Assembly (NCBI GenBank): GCA_050944035.1
Contig: JBMNQH010000044.1
Coordinates: forward strand, 1 to 6,068
Direction of reading: 5' to 3'
DNA length: 6,068 bases
Source of the DNA: JBMNQH01 sp050944035
GTDB lineage: Bacteria > Bacillota > Clostridia > Oscillospirales > Oscillospiraceae
A program made the translations under genes and the position numbers. Positions 1-5,982 of this stretch are shown piece by piece; the first letter of the stretch is position 1; each line of letters begins with the position of its first letter. The notes below the pieces were generated by a model. That model was not told the origin of the DNA, searched no databases, and saw only the letters and a list, made by a program, of their open reading frames with translations.

Positions 1-1
1 G

Positions 2-115
2 CCCTCCACGGCGGCAACGGCATTTGAAACGGCAACGCCGACAGAGCGTATAACACATTACACTTTGCTACGCAAAGTCGTGTGCAAAAGGGTGCCCCTT
101 TGGAAACTCCGTTGA
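2..115 (+). other. Possible 3' end of an upstream plus-strand reading frame (uncertain)
   Basis: Frame 2 is open from the left edge to a TGA at 113-115 and would encode about 37 residues ending RVPLWKLR, with a middle ETATPTERITHYTLLRK. From memory, similar short tails occur in annotations of Clostridia conjugative elements, but I cannot verify this here. Frame 1 instead closes early, at TGA 25-27 (ending HGGNGI). Which frame, if either, is the end of a real gene cannot be decided from this window. The downstream part overlaps the inverted repeats at 62-78 and 87-101, so it may be non-coding structured DNA that merely lacks stops. Confidence 0.2.
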
Positions 116-148
116 GCGCGTCATGGCTTCGCCTGTCCCCGCTCAACG
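62..148. repeat. Three successive inverted repeats (potential stem-loops)
   Basis: Three perfect inverted repeats stand in a row. Arms 62-68 and 72-78 (ACTTTGC/GCAAAGT) have a 3-nt loop; arms 87-92 and 96-101 (AAAGGG/CCCTTT) have a 3-nt loop; arms 110-118 and 140-148 (CGTTGAGCG/CGCTCAACG) have a 21-nt loop. The terminator hairpin at 149-191 follows immediately. Such clustered palindromes are typical of mobile-element non-coding regions, including transfer origins and leader structures. Transfer-origin function is only an inference, since no relaxase or accessory mobilization gene is visible in the window. Confidence 0.6.
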
Positions 149-191
149 CAAAAGAGGGACTATCAGCTCACCGCCGATAGTCCCTCTTTTG
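149..191. terminator. Strong bidirectional rho-independent terminator
   Basis: A perfect 16-bp stem has arms 149-164 and 176-191 and an 11-nt loop. The core arm is AAAAGAGGGACTATC with its exact complement. The arms begin with A and end with T runs, so a U-rich 3' side forms on either strand. On the minus strand it lies about 110 nt beyond the stop of the sensor kinase and is the only obvious terminator for that operon. On the plus strand it would close whatever enters from the left. Confidence 0.8.
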
Positions 192-194
192 TTG

Positions 195-350
195 TCACAT
201 TCCGCTCGCCGACTGCTCAATCTGAATGTTCCTCAATACTTCCTTATTGGGTGTCAGCCTTGAAGAGCTCCCATTTCTTCTATAGATCAGGAATGTTGTT
301 TCATTGCTTTTGTACGATTGGAAACTGAAGATCAATGCTGACAATCCCAT
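195..350 (-). other. Open minus-strand frame running past the kinase stop (possible gene remnant)
   Basis: In the frame shifted relative to the kinase, the minus strand is open through the end of the kinase gene and the following non-coding stretch, closing at TGA 195-197. From an ATG at 348-350 it would give 51 residues ending KEVLRNIQIEQSASGM. The last third, which lies outside the kinase gene, reads like ordinary protein, and the stop sits just before the terminator at 149-191, as a gene's end would. No ribosome binding site is convincing and the start lies inside the kinase. It could be the surviving 3' end of a gene interrupted when the kinase cassette arrived, or chance. Confidence 0.2.
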
Positions 351-1203
351 TTTGATACTCTGCCTGAATGCTTCCGTTCATCTGTTCGGTCAAAGCCTTT
401 GCAATGGAAAGTCCCAAACCCGTAGATTTTTTTGCAGTTTCCACGGTATAGAAACGATCGAAGAGCTTACCAACCTGGATTTCGTCCAATTGTGAAGCAT
501 GGTTGGCAAAGATAACTTCACCAGCTTCTGACAGGGTGATACACAGGTCTCCATCGCTGTATTTGATGGCATTACTAATGATGTTCTCAAAAATGCGGGA
601 CACCGCATTTTTGTTTAGACGGCATTCAATCCTTTGTTCTGGGATTGTAATGGCCGGCGTGATATGTCGATTTTTCAGGACGGCGTAATACGCCGAAATG
701 CTCTCTTCCAACACATCATTTAGAATGACCGTTTCATAAGCAGTATTATTTGAGACAGATGTAAAAACGGAGTAGCGAAACAGCTCTTCCGTTAATTGTT
801 TCAGAATATCTGTGCGGTTGCGAATCACTGCGAGATATCGCTGAACAGAAGCTGAACTTGTCTCCTGTTCCAGCAGATCCAAATAACCGCAAATTGCAGT
901 TAGAGGAGTTCGAAGATCGTGAGAAATGTTGGCCACGGCTTCTTTCAGCTCCAGGTCTCCCTGTTGGAATCGATGGCGTTCGTCACGCAGTTTCCGAAGT
1001 TCCGCATTGATGCACGCTGTAAGCTGTTGCATTTGGCGGTCACAGCTGGAAATTGCAATGAGGGTATTGGTATCGGTTACGAGTTTTTCTGCAAATTCTG
1101 TTTTAATTTCTTTTGCGGATTGCCGTATCAAAAAGAGTTTTGTCACCAGAATACTGATTACAATCAGTGAGATACCGAGTGAAACCCACAACCAAAGTTC
1201 CAT
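301..1203 (-). CDS. Sensor histidine kinase, single-TM, of an ABC-transporter-linked two-component system
   Basis: A 300-residue membrane histidine kinase that should autophosphorylate and pass phosphate to an OmpR-type regulator. Residues 5-26 form one hydrophobic helix with no extracellular sensor domain. A linker that is probably helical follows, then the dimerization/phosphoacceptor box ISHDLRTPL (93-101, His95), the N box with Asn207 and Asn211 (ENIISNAIKYS), the F box LFDRFY (247-252) and GLGLSIAK (262-269). This layout is common in Bacillota kinases next to ABC-2 exporters, where the transporter is often thought to do the sensing. It starts at ATG 1201-1203, with ribosome binding site AGAAGGAC at 1209-1216 directly after the permease stop (13-nt gap), and is last in its operon. 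The catalytic residues look intact, but the neighbouring response regulator is truncated, so its natural partner may be gone or elsewhere in the genome. The ligand, possibly a cationic or lantibiotic-type peptide, is inferred from context only. Confidence 0.9.
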   Translation of the reverse strand: MELWLWVSLGISLIVISILVTKLFLIRQSAKEIKTEFAEKLVTDTNTLIAISSCDRQMQQLTACINAELRKLRDERHRFQQGDLELKEAVANISHDLRTPLTAICGYLDLLEQETSSASVQRYLAVIRNRTDILKQLTEELFRYSVFTSVSNNTAYETVILNDVLEESISAYYAVLKNRHITPAITIPEQRIECRLNKNAVSRIFENIISNAIKYSDGDLCITLSEAGEVIFANHASQLDEIQVGKLFDRFYTVETAKKSTGLGLSIAKALTEQMNGSIQAEYQNGIVSIDLQFPIVQKQ

Positions 1204-1216
1204 AAAACGTCCTTCT

Positions 1217-2056
1217 TTACTTCAAATCTTTTTTGCGGAAAATAAGAGTGCCACACGGTATGGCTAAAATAACAATTGCGAAAGAATAGAGGGAGAGTGT
1301 GCCGAGATGTTCAGCGTTCTGACTTGAGATTTGCAGGATTTGGCACGATGGCAGCGCATCCCATAGGAATTCATAGACCTGTCGTTTGGTGCCGGTCAGG
1401 TATTGCGGATTTCGTTCTGCCTCCACTGTGTGTTCATTGCCGGAATCGTCTGTGTAGGTGTAAGCGTCATAGTATTCCGGGGCGGTTAGTCTGTTGTTGA
1501 TCATCATGGCAGAAAAAAGAAGTACCAGAGAAACGATGATTGCCGCGACCGCACCGGTTGATTTGCTCTGAATCAGCATACTGATCAATAAGAAAATTGC
1601 TGTAAAAGCAGCTATGATTACGAGACTACAGGAAAAATACTGAAACAATACCGTCAAATCGGTTTGCATTTTTCCCAACAAAGGAATCCCGGCACAGAGA
1701 ATCACAGTGACATAAGCGATATGCATCAGCGCAGAGGCAGCGATGCAAACGACAAAATTAGAACAATAGATCGAAGTTCTTGTATGTCCGACAATCAGTT
1801 TGTTTCGCATGGTTCCATCACTGTATTCCGTACCAATGAAGATTCCAATAAACACAGCAATTACGATCGGGATCAGGGTACCATTGGCAAACAGAATATA
1901 ATCGGGCGGGTAGGGTGAAAAATCGGGATATTTTATCCTGCCCCAATATTGATCGACGACAGCCAGCGTGGAGAATCCTGCCATGAAGATCATGCCGAGC
2001 CAGAATATCATACTTTTCCAGAGCCTTGCAAATCCTGCAGACAACAATTTACGCAT
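1217..2056 (-). CDS. ABC-2 type transporter permease (BcrB-like)
   Basis: A 279-residue integral membrane protein, the channel half of an ABC exporter working with the ATPase encoded just upstream. Six hydrophobic segments are visible, at about residues 17-34, 53-75, 98-123, 138-162, 167-187 and 254-273. After the second comes the motif GTEYSDGTMRNKL (75-87), typical of ABC-2 permeases, where it contacts the ATPase. A polar stretch of about 65 residues (188-253) precedes the last helix and probably lies outside the membrane. I choose ATG 2054-2056 as start: it has a well-placed GGAGGGA (2063-2069) and overlaps the ATPase stop by 8 nt (ATGCGTAA), implying translational coupling. A TTG five codons upstream lies within the ribosome binding site region and is rejected. 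Family knowledge suggests export or removal of antimicrobial peptides such as bacitracin or lantibiotics; the substrate cannot be read from sequence. Confidence 0.88.
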   Translation of the reverse strand: MRKLLSAGFARLWKSMIFWLGMIFMAGFSTLAVVDQYWGRIKYPDFSPYPPDYILFANGTLIPIVIAVFIGIFIGTEYSDGTMRNKLIVGHTRTSIYCSNFVVCIAASALMHIAYVTVILCAGIPLLGKMQTDLTVLFQYFSCSLVIIAAFTAIFLLISMLIQSKSTGAVAAIIVSLVLLFSAMMINNRLTAPEYYDAYTYTDDSGNEHTVEAERNPQYLTGTKRQVYEFLWDALPSCQILQISSQNAEHLGTLSLYSFAIVILAIPCGTLIFRKKDLK

Positions 2057-2963
2057 GAGTATTCCCTCCAATCAGATTGACGTAATAACTTTCCAGGCTT
2101 TCATCGCGCTCGTGCAGAGATAACACGTCACACCCTTCCTTTGCCAACGCGAGAGTCAGCTGGGAAATGTTTACTTTTGCAAAGATATCAGCCTGCGAAT
2201 CGGAAAGGACACTGTATTCCAATTGCATATGATCCAGAACGTGAATGAGGGCATGCATATTGGAGACTTCGATGCGGATACATTTGCGACAGGCCGCCTC
2301 CAGTGCTTCCGCACTGATCTCTTTCACCATATGTCCGCCGTCAATGAATCCGTAGTGCGTTGCGAGGCGAGAGAGCTCGTCCAGAATGTGGCTGGAAATC
2401 AGGACTGTAATTTGCTGTTCATGATTCAGCTTTAGGATCAGCTCCCGCATTTCAATAATGCCTTGCGGGTCCAGACCATTAACGGGCTCGTCCAGAACCA
2501 GAAAGTCAGGATCGCCTGCCAATGCAATGGCAATTCCCAGTCTTTGCCGCATACCCAGAGAAAAGTTTTTTGCCTTCTTTTTTCGGGTGTTTTCCAGCCC
2601 TACGAGTTGCAGAAGATCGGGTATCCCGGAAAAGGATGGCAGGCCAAGAACGCGATACTGTTCCTTCAGGTTCTCCTCTGCAGTCATGTTGAGATAGATG
2701 GAAGGGGTTTCCACAACGGCACCCATTCTTCTTCGTGCCTTTGCAATACGGGATTCCGAGCTTCTGATACCGTACAGAGAATATTGACCAGAGGTGGGTT
2801 CCTGTAATCCGCAGATAAGACGAATCAGAGTGGTTTTTCCAGCACCGTTTTTTCCAACAAATCCGTAAATGGCACCTTTGGGAACGTGCATAGAGAGCTC
2901 GTCTAAGGCTTTAAAGTGCCCATACTGTTTATTCAGGGCTTGTGTTGTCAAAACGTAATCCAT
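2049..2963 (-). CDS. ABC transporter ATP-binding protein (BcrA/lantibiotic-immunity type)
   Basis: A 304-residue cytoplasmic ATPase that powers the adjacent permease. All nucleotide-binding motifs are present: Walker A GKNGAGKTT (37-45), signature FSLGMRQR (134-141), Walker B FLVLDEP (154-160), D-loop NGLD (162-165) and switch His192 (SSH). At the Q-loop position it has Glu85 (VVETPSIY), as in BcrA-type exporters of peptide antibiotics. Length matches that family (about 300 residues, with a C-terminal extension of about 85 residues after the catalytic core). It starts at ATG 2961-2963 with a perfect AAGGAGG at 2971-2977. An 89-nt gap separates it from the response-regulator remnant upstream, and that gap carries repeats listed separately. 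The stop codon lies inside the permease start, so both products are probably made in step. Substrate specificity is inferred from family only. Confidence 0.93.
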   Translation of the reverse strand: MDYVLTTQALNKQYGHFKALDELSMHVPKGAIYGFVGKNGAGKTTLIRLICGLQEPTSGQYSLYGIRSSESRIAKARRRMGAVVETPSIYLNMTAEENLKEQYRVLGLPSFSGIPDLLQLVGLENTRKKKAKNFSLGMRQRLGIAIALAGDPDFLVLDEPVNGLDPQGIIEMRELILKLNHEQQITVLISSHILDELSRLATHYGFIDGGHMVKEISAEALEAACRKCIRIEVSNMHALIHVLDHMQLEYSVLSDSQADIFAKVNISQLTLALAKEGCDVLSLHERDESLESYYVNLIGGNTHA

Positions 2964-2978
2964 AAATTAACCTCCTTA

Positions 2979-3004
2979 TATCGGATGGTGTCAGTTTATC
3001 GGAT
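2979..3004. repeat. Paired direct repeat upstream of the ABC operon, one copy in a near-palindrome
   Basis: TATCGGAT occurs at 2979-2986 and again at 2997-3004, 18 bp apart. The second copy sits within TTTATC-G-GATAAA (2995-3007), an inverted repeat around one centre base. The pair lies just upstream of the ATPase ribosome binding site, where an operator could sit. Function is speculative; 18-bp spacing is not the usual 10-11 or 20-22 bp of OmpR-type sites. Confidence 0.35.
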
Positions 3005-3029
3005 AAAGGTTAAGATAGCGGTAAAGAAA

Positions 3030-3051
3030 ACAGGAAAGAAACAGGAAAGAT
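3030..3051. repeat. 11-bp tandem direct repeat in the leader of the ABC operon
   Basis: ACAGGAAAGAA (3030-3040) is followed at once by ACAGGAAAGAT (3041-3051), and a weaker match (CGGTAAAGAA) starts near 3019. On the minus strand this reads TTTCCTGT twice, starting just after the regulator stop and about 67-88 nt upstream of the ATPase start codon. An 11-bp period is typical of half-sites bound by OmpR/PhoB-family regulators, so this may be an operator for the ABC-kinase operon. I see no convincing -35/-10 pair in 2964-3052. Confidence 0.35.
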
Positions 3052-3052
3052 T

Positions 3053-3628
3053 TTATTCCTCTTTGAGTTTAAATCCGATACCCCATACCGCTTCAATATA
3101 CTCTTTTCCGTTGATTTTCCGAAGCTTTTTTCTCAAATTGCTGATGTGAACCTTTAAGGAAGTTTCCACGCAGTCAGGAGTATCCTCACTGATACGATCC
3201 AGCATCATCGACTTGGTCAAAACCTGCGTTGGATTTTGCATCAGCAGTTTGAGGATGGCAAACTCTGTTTTTGTTAGTTTAACCGGGTGGTCACATATGC
3301 AGACTGTATGAGCAGCAGTATCCATTGTTAATTCTTGAAAGGTCAAAATCAGCCGGTTCTCTCTGGAAGCGGCATTTCGAAGCTGCACGGCGATCCGTGC
3401 AAGCAGTTCTTTCGTGTCAAAAGGTTTTGTGACATAATCCGCCGCGCCACCCAGTAACAACGCCACTTTATCGCACACATCGACCTTCGCACTTACCACA
3501 ATCACAGGAATGCCTTTGAGTTTTGGCAAAACCTCTTCACCGCTTAATCCGGGAAGCATTAAATCGAGGAGAATCAGATCCGGATTTTGTAGTGAAACCA
3601 AAAGTTGCGTGATAGTTGGTGGATGCAA
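3053..3628 (-). pseudogene. 5'-truncated OmpR/VanR-family response regulator
   Basis: The frame encodes most of a winged-helix response regulator. Recognisable homology begins near LVSLQNPDLILLDLMLPG, giving the phosphoacceptor Asp (residue 22 counted from TTG 3628), then VVSAK and TKPF (the conserved Ser and Lys of the receiver). The C-terminal DNA-binding domain is complete (LTKTEFAILKLL through HISNLRKKLRKI to WGIGFKL). A normal member has about 45 further N-terminal residues: the first strand, the Asp-Asp metal pocket and the first helix. These are absent, and the frame upstream closes at a stop at 3647-3649, inside the leader of the oppositely oriented HTH gene. The TTG at 3626-3628 has no ribosome binding site and its first residues (LHPPTITQ) do not look like a receiver. 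It is probably a deletion or recombination remnant. If made, it could bind DNA but not respond normally to phosphorylation. It was presumably the partner of the kinase at 301-1203. Confidence 0.82.
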
Positions 3629-3676
3629 CCAGGCTGTTTTGTTACCCTAAAGCTGACGGAAGGGAGGTGGTTGCAT
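3623..3676 (+). promoter_or_regulatory. Inverted repeat around the ribosome binding site of the HTH gene
   Basis: ATGCAACCA (3623-3631) and TGGTTGCAT (3668-3676) are exact reverse complements, 9 bp each, with 36 nt between. The 3' arm ends on the base before the ATG at 3677, and the ribosome binding site AGGGAGG (3661-3667) lies at the end of the loop, touching the stem. In the mRNA this hairpin could limit ribosome access; in DNA it could be a dimeric operator, perhaps for autoregulation. The 5' arm lies in the junction with the truncated regulator, so it could also be a scar of the rearrangement. Confidence 0.4.
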
Positions 3677-4057
3677 ATGATTATGACAGGCACGGCAATA
3701 TGGATGATTATTGTAATCATAGTCAGGCTGATCATTTTGGTTACATCGATTGGTTTGGTGGCACTTATGATCCGCGCTCTTTTGAAATATTTACAATCCG
3801 GGAACGTGTGTGAGGAAAAATTGACGACGAGAAAATCCATGGGAGAAGTTCTAAAAGAACATCGGACTATCTGTAAAATGACGCAGGAATTTGTTGCAGA
3901 ATCTTTGGGCGTAAGCAGACAAGCGGTATCAAAATGGGAAAACGGAACCTCTGACCCAAGTACGAGCAACCTGATTGCTCTGGCAAAATTGTTTGGAGTG
4001 TCTCCAGAAGAGCTTTTAAAAGAAGTCCAAGCAAATAACAAGTCTGATATGCAATAA
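3677..4057 (+). CDS. Membrane-anchored helix-turn-helix (Cro/CI, XRE family) regulator
   Basis: A 126-residue protein. Residues 8-37 are strongly hydrophobic (IWMIIVIIVRLIILVTSIGLVALMI in part) and form one membrane helix. A short charged linker leads to an HTH_3 domain at about 56-117, with MTQEFVAESLGVSRQAVSKWENG (68-90) as the helix-turn-helix and DPSTSNLIALAKLFGVSPEELL completing the fold. From memory, this membrane-helix plus HTH arrangement recurs in gut Clostridia; its role is not established to my knowledge. Start chosen at ATG 3677-3679, with AGGGAGG at 3661-3667. An in-frame TTG at 3605 would add 24 residues but has no binding site and runs through the regulator junction. The gene stands alone: it diverges from the regulator remnant and converges on the nuclease/phosphatase-fold gene across a shared terminator. 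No clear promoter is visible in the roughly 70 nt upstream, which may have been altered by the rearrangement. Confidence 0.8.
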   Translation: MIMTGTAIWMIIVIIVRLIILVTSIGLVALMIRALLKYLQSGNVCEEKLTTRKSMGEVLKEHRTICKMTQEFVAESLGVSRQAVSKWENGTSDPSTSNLIALAKLFGVSPEELLKEVQANNKSDMQ

Positions 4058-4075
4058 ATGGTATCTATCTGAAAC

Positions 4076-4108
4076 AAAAACGGCATGACGTAAAGTCATG
4101 CCGTTTTT
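4076..4108. terminator. Bidirectional rho-independent terminator between convergent genes
   Basis: A perfect 14-bp stem, AAAAACGGCATGAC (4076-4089) with GTCATGCCGTTTTT (4095-4108), encloses a 5-nt loop GTAAA. T runs follow on both strands. It lies 18 nt after the HTH gene stop on the plus strand and 15 nt after the stop of the minus-strand gene that ends at 4124, so it serves both. Confidence 0.93.
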
Positions 4109-4123
4109 TATATTTTCGGGGAA

Positions 4124-5203
4124 TTATTCAGATCCTAAAGTAAAACACAGCGCGACAGGGTTGTGATCCGAATAAGCGAACTCCGTATCAATTACAGAGG
4201 AAGAGGAGACGGTAACATTAGGAGAGACAAGAAATCCGTCAATGGTAAGAACGAATTGTTCATCTGAATAGGGACCGTCAGCATTGCGGCAGGAGGGAAC
4301 AGGTGATTCCTTATCCAATGGTGCAATAAGAGAAAGTGTGTCTGGTATCAGATCAAAAGGAAACGCTTGTGCCCAAGTATAGTCCTCTCCAGAAATACCG
4401 AAATACGCAGAACTGTCGCCAAGCAGGTCCTTGTTAAAATCACCTGCGCAGACAACATAGTTCCCGGCATCATATTCCGTCTGTGCATCGGTTAGTAATT
4501 GTTTGATCTGCGTATCGGCAATGCTGCCGTCCGAAGAATAGGCGGACAGGTGCAGGTTGTACAGGCACAGCATTTTTCCATTGTCAACTGGGATGCGTGT
4601 TACACTGTAACAACGGTCAAGATCCACCAGCTTCATAAAGCCTGTTTCGACAGGCAGACTGTGTCGGATGCTGTCAGACAGCTGATAACGTGAAAGAGTC
4701 ATCAAGCCGGCAACGGATTTCCCATGTGGCTGTGTAAAAGGATAAAAGAGGAAGGGACTATCATAGTTCTGTGCCCAAACGCTGGCATAACGGTCAGACA
4801 GTCCGTTTACCAGATGATTTGCCTCATCCACATGATAGCTGCGGGTTGAATCGGTATCCACCTCTTGAACGCAGAGGAAGTCCGCGTTTTGTTTAGCAAG
4901 CAATGTGGAGATGGCGTCGAGATTGTCCAAGAGACGTGCCTCCGACCATGCCCAGGACTCGGTTCCACCGTCCATGAAGAAACCATAATCGCTTTCATAA
5001 GCACCAAAACCGATGTTCCAGGAGATCAGGCGATAAGGCTCGCCGGTTGTAAGTATGTCTGACTGATTGTTGGTAACAGACAGGGGTAAATGATCTTCTA
5101 AACGGTAGTAATCTGTAAACAGATAAATAAGATAGCCGCCAATTACAAGAGTCACAATCAGCAACAGCAGAAGGAATCGCTTTATTATCTTCTTTCTTTT
5201 CAT
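4124..5203 (-). CDS. Membrane-anchored endonuclease/exonuclease/phosphatase-fold protein
   Basis: A 359-residue protein of the EEP (DNase I-like) superfamily, which cleaves phosphodiester or phosphomonoester bonds in nucleic acids, phospholipids or inositol phosphates using a divalent metal. Lysines 2, 4, 5 and 8 precede a hydrophobic segment at 10-29 with no obvious cleavage motif, so it is probably tethered with the catalytic domain outside. Catalytic motifs in order: ISWNIG (Asn63), CVQEVD (Glu114), NLHLSAY (His218), GDFNKDL (Asp255, Asn257), TIDGF (Asp322) and YSDHNPV (Asp346, His347). All key residues are present, so it should be active. The substrate is unknown; sphingomyelinase-like, nuclease-like and inositol phosphatase-like members share these motifs. 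Start ATG 5201-5203 has AGAGGA (5209-5214) and shares ATGA with the stop of the metallopeptidase gene, indicating translational coupling. Transcription ends at the shared hairpin 4076-4108. Confidence 0.9.
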   Translation of the reverse strand: MKRKKIIKRFLLLLLIVTLVIGGYLIYLFTDYYRLEDHLPLSVTNNQSDILTTGEPYRLISWNIGFGAYESDYGFFMDGGTESWAWSEARLLDNLDAISTLLAKQNADFLCVQEVDTDSTRSYHVDEANHLVNGLSDRYASVWAQNYDSPFLFYPFTQPHGKSVAGLMTLSRYQLSDSIRHSLPVETGFMKLVDLDRCYSVTRIPVDNGKMLCLYNLHLSAYSSDGSIADTQIKQLLTDAQTEYDAGNYVVCAGDFNKDLLGDSSAYFGISGEDYTWAQAFPFDLIPDTLSLIAPLDKESPVPSCRNADGPYSDEQFVLTIDGFLVSPNVTVSSSSVIDTEFAYSDHNPVALCFTLGSE

Positions 5204-5958
5204 TCAGATCCTCTGTTTTTTTGCATTTTTCCGTGCTCATATTTGCGCAGTAACCGTTCTGCTTCCCGCCAGCGGGGCGCAACTGCATCCATTGTTGCAT
5301 AAAACTCCTTGGAATGATCGGGGTATAGGAAATGTGTGAATTCATGCTGTACAACAAATTCAATACAGGAAGAAGGAACTTCAATCAGGTTTTTGCTGAA
5401 CGTCAAAATTCCCAGATCAGGACGGCAATTCCCCCAGCTGGCCGACATTTTTCGAAGCCGGATTTCGTTGGGATATTTAACACCAAGCGTTTGAAATACA
5501 GGGTAGATACTTTTGCAGATTGCCGTAACTGTTGTATGGCAGATATGATCTCTCCATTTGTCCAACGCGACTTGTACCTGCTGCATATCCTTATTCTGCA
5601 AAACATAAACGTTTATAACGCTGCCATCGCGAATTACCCGGGTTTCATTTGATTTACAAACCCGGAGCCGACAGGCTTCACCCAAAATATAGATGGTGTC
5701 TCCATTTTGAAGAAGAGGAAGCTCTGGCTGTTTCCGTTTTTTTGTTTCTGATTGGACATCGGAAAGGCGGTCAACCGCCTCTAAAATCCTGGCGGCATTT
5801 GATTGCATGAAGTTCTCGATTACAGAACTTGGCGTATTCAGTGGGACAGAGACGGAAACAATACCACCGGGCTTGATACGCAGATTGATATTTTTCACAT
5901 TTTTCTGTACCAGTTCGAACTCTATTTCGCGATTAAGAATTTGAATATGCTGTTTCAT
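5200..5958 (-). CDS. YgjP-like (DUF45) zinc metallopeptidase
   Basis: A 252-residue cytoplasmic protein of the YgjP/WLM-related metallopeptidase family (often annotated M48 family). The N-terminal half has the family's beta-rich features, such as NINLRIKPGGIVSVSVP (23-39). The C-terminal half holds MSASWGNC (171-178), matching the conserved SRWGSC box, and the zinc site HEFTH (205-209) with third ligand His215 in YPDHSKEFY. Length is near the family norm (about 230-250). I start it at ATG 5956-5958, which has GGAG 8 nt upstream and begins MKQHIQIL. An upstream in-frame start at 6033 would add 25 residues that run through the promoter, so I reject it. It is the first gene of a two-gene operon; its TGA overlaps the next ATG (ATGA). 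The physiological substrate is unknown. In other genomes relatives are found beside type I restriction genes, but none are seen here. Confidence 0.9.
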   Translation of the reverse strand: MKQHIQILNREIEFELVQKNVKNINLRIKPGGIVSVSVPLNTPSSVIENFMQSNAARILEAVDRLSDVQSETKKRKQPELPLLQNGDTIYILGEACRLRVCKSNETRVIRDGSVINVYVLQNKDMQQVQVALDKWRDHICHTTVTAICKSIYPVFQTLGVKYPNEIRLRKMSASWGNCRPDLGILTFSKNLIEVPSSCIEFVVQHEFTHFLYPDHSKEFYATMDAVAPRWREAERLLRKYEHGKMQKNRGSE

Positions 5959-5982
5959 AGGTTTTCTCCAATTATTTCGTAG

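Noticed and set aside
919..1267. Overlapping plus-strand open frames across the kinase gene
   Set aside because: They are antisense to a motif-complete kinase, have no ribosome binding sites and no recognisable domains.
2057..2071. Permease start at TTG 2071
   Set aside because: Its codons lie on the ribosome binding site of the ATG at 2054-2056, which has ideal spacing and the usual overlap with the ATPase stop.
2463..2807. Plus-strand open frame opposite the ATPase
   Set aside because: It lies fully antisense to the conserved nucleotide-binding core; its openness follows from codon use in the real gene.
3577..3612. Weak promoter (TTGTAG...GATAGT, 18-bp spacing) for the HTH gene
   Set aside because: Both boxes match the consensus poorly and lie at the regulator junction; not strong enough to list.
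3605..3676. Longer HTH protein starting at TTG 3605
   Set aside because: It has no ribosome binding site, crosses the regulator junction, and would read through the excellent AGGGAGG that serves ATG 3677.
3574..4086. Minus-strand open frame of 170 codons antisense to the HTH gene
   Set aside because: It mirrors the well-supported HTH gene on the opposite strand, runs into the terminator hairpin, and encodes no recognisable domain.
5332..5652. Plus-strand frame of 106 codons opposite the metallopeptidase
   Set aside because: It is antisense to the zinc-site region and shows no family features.
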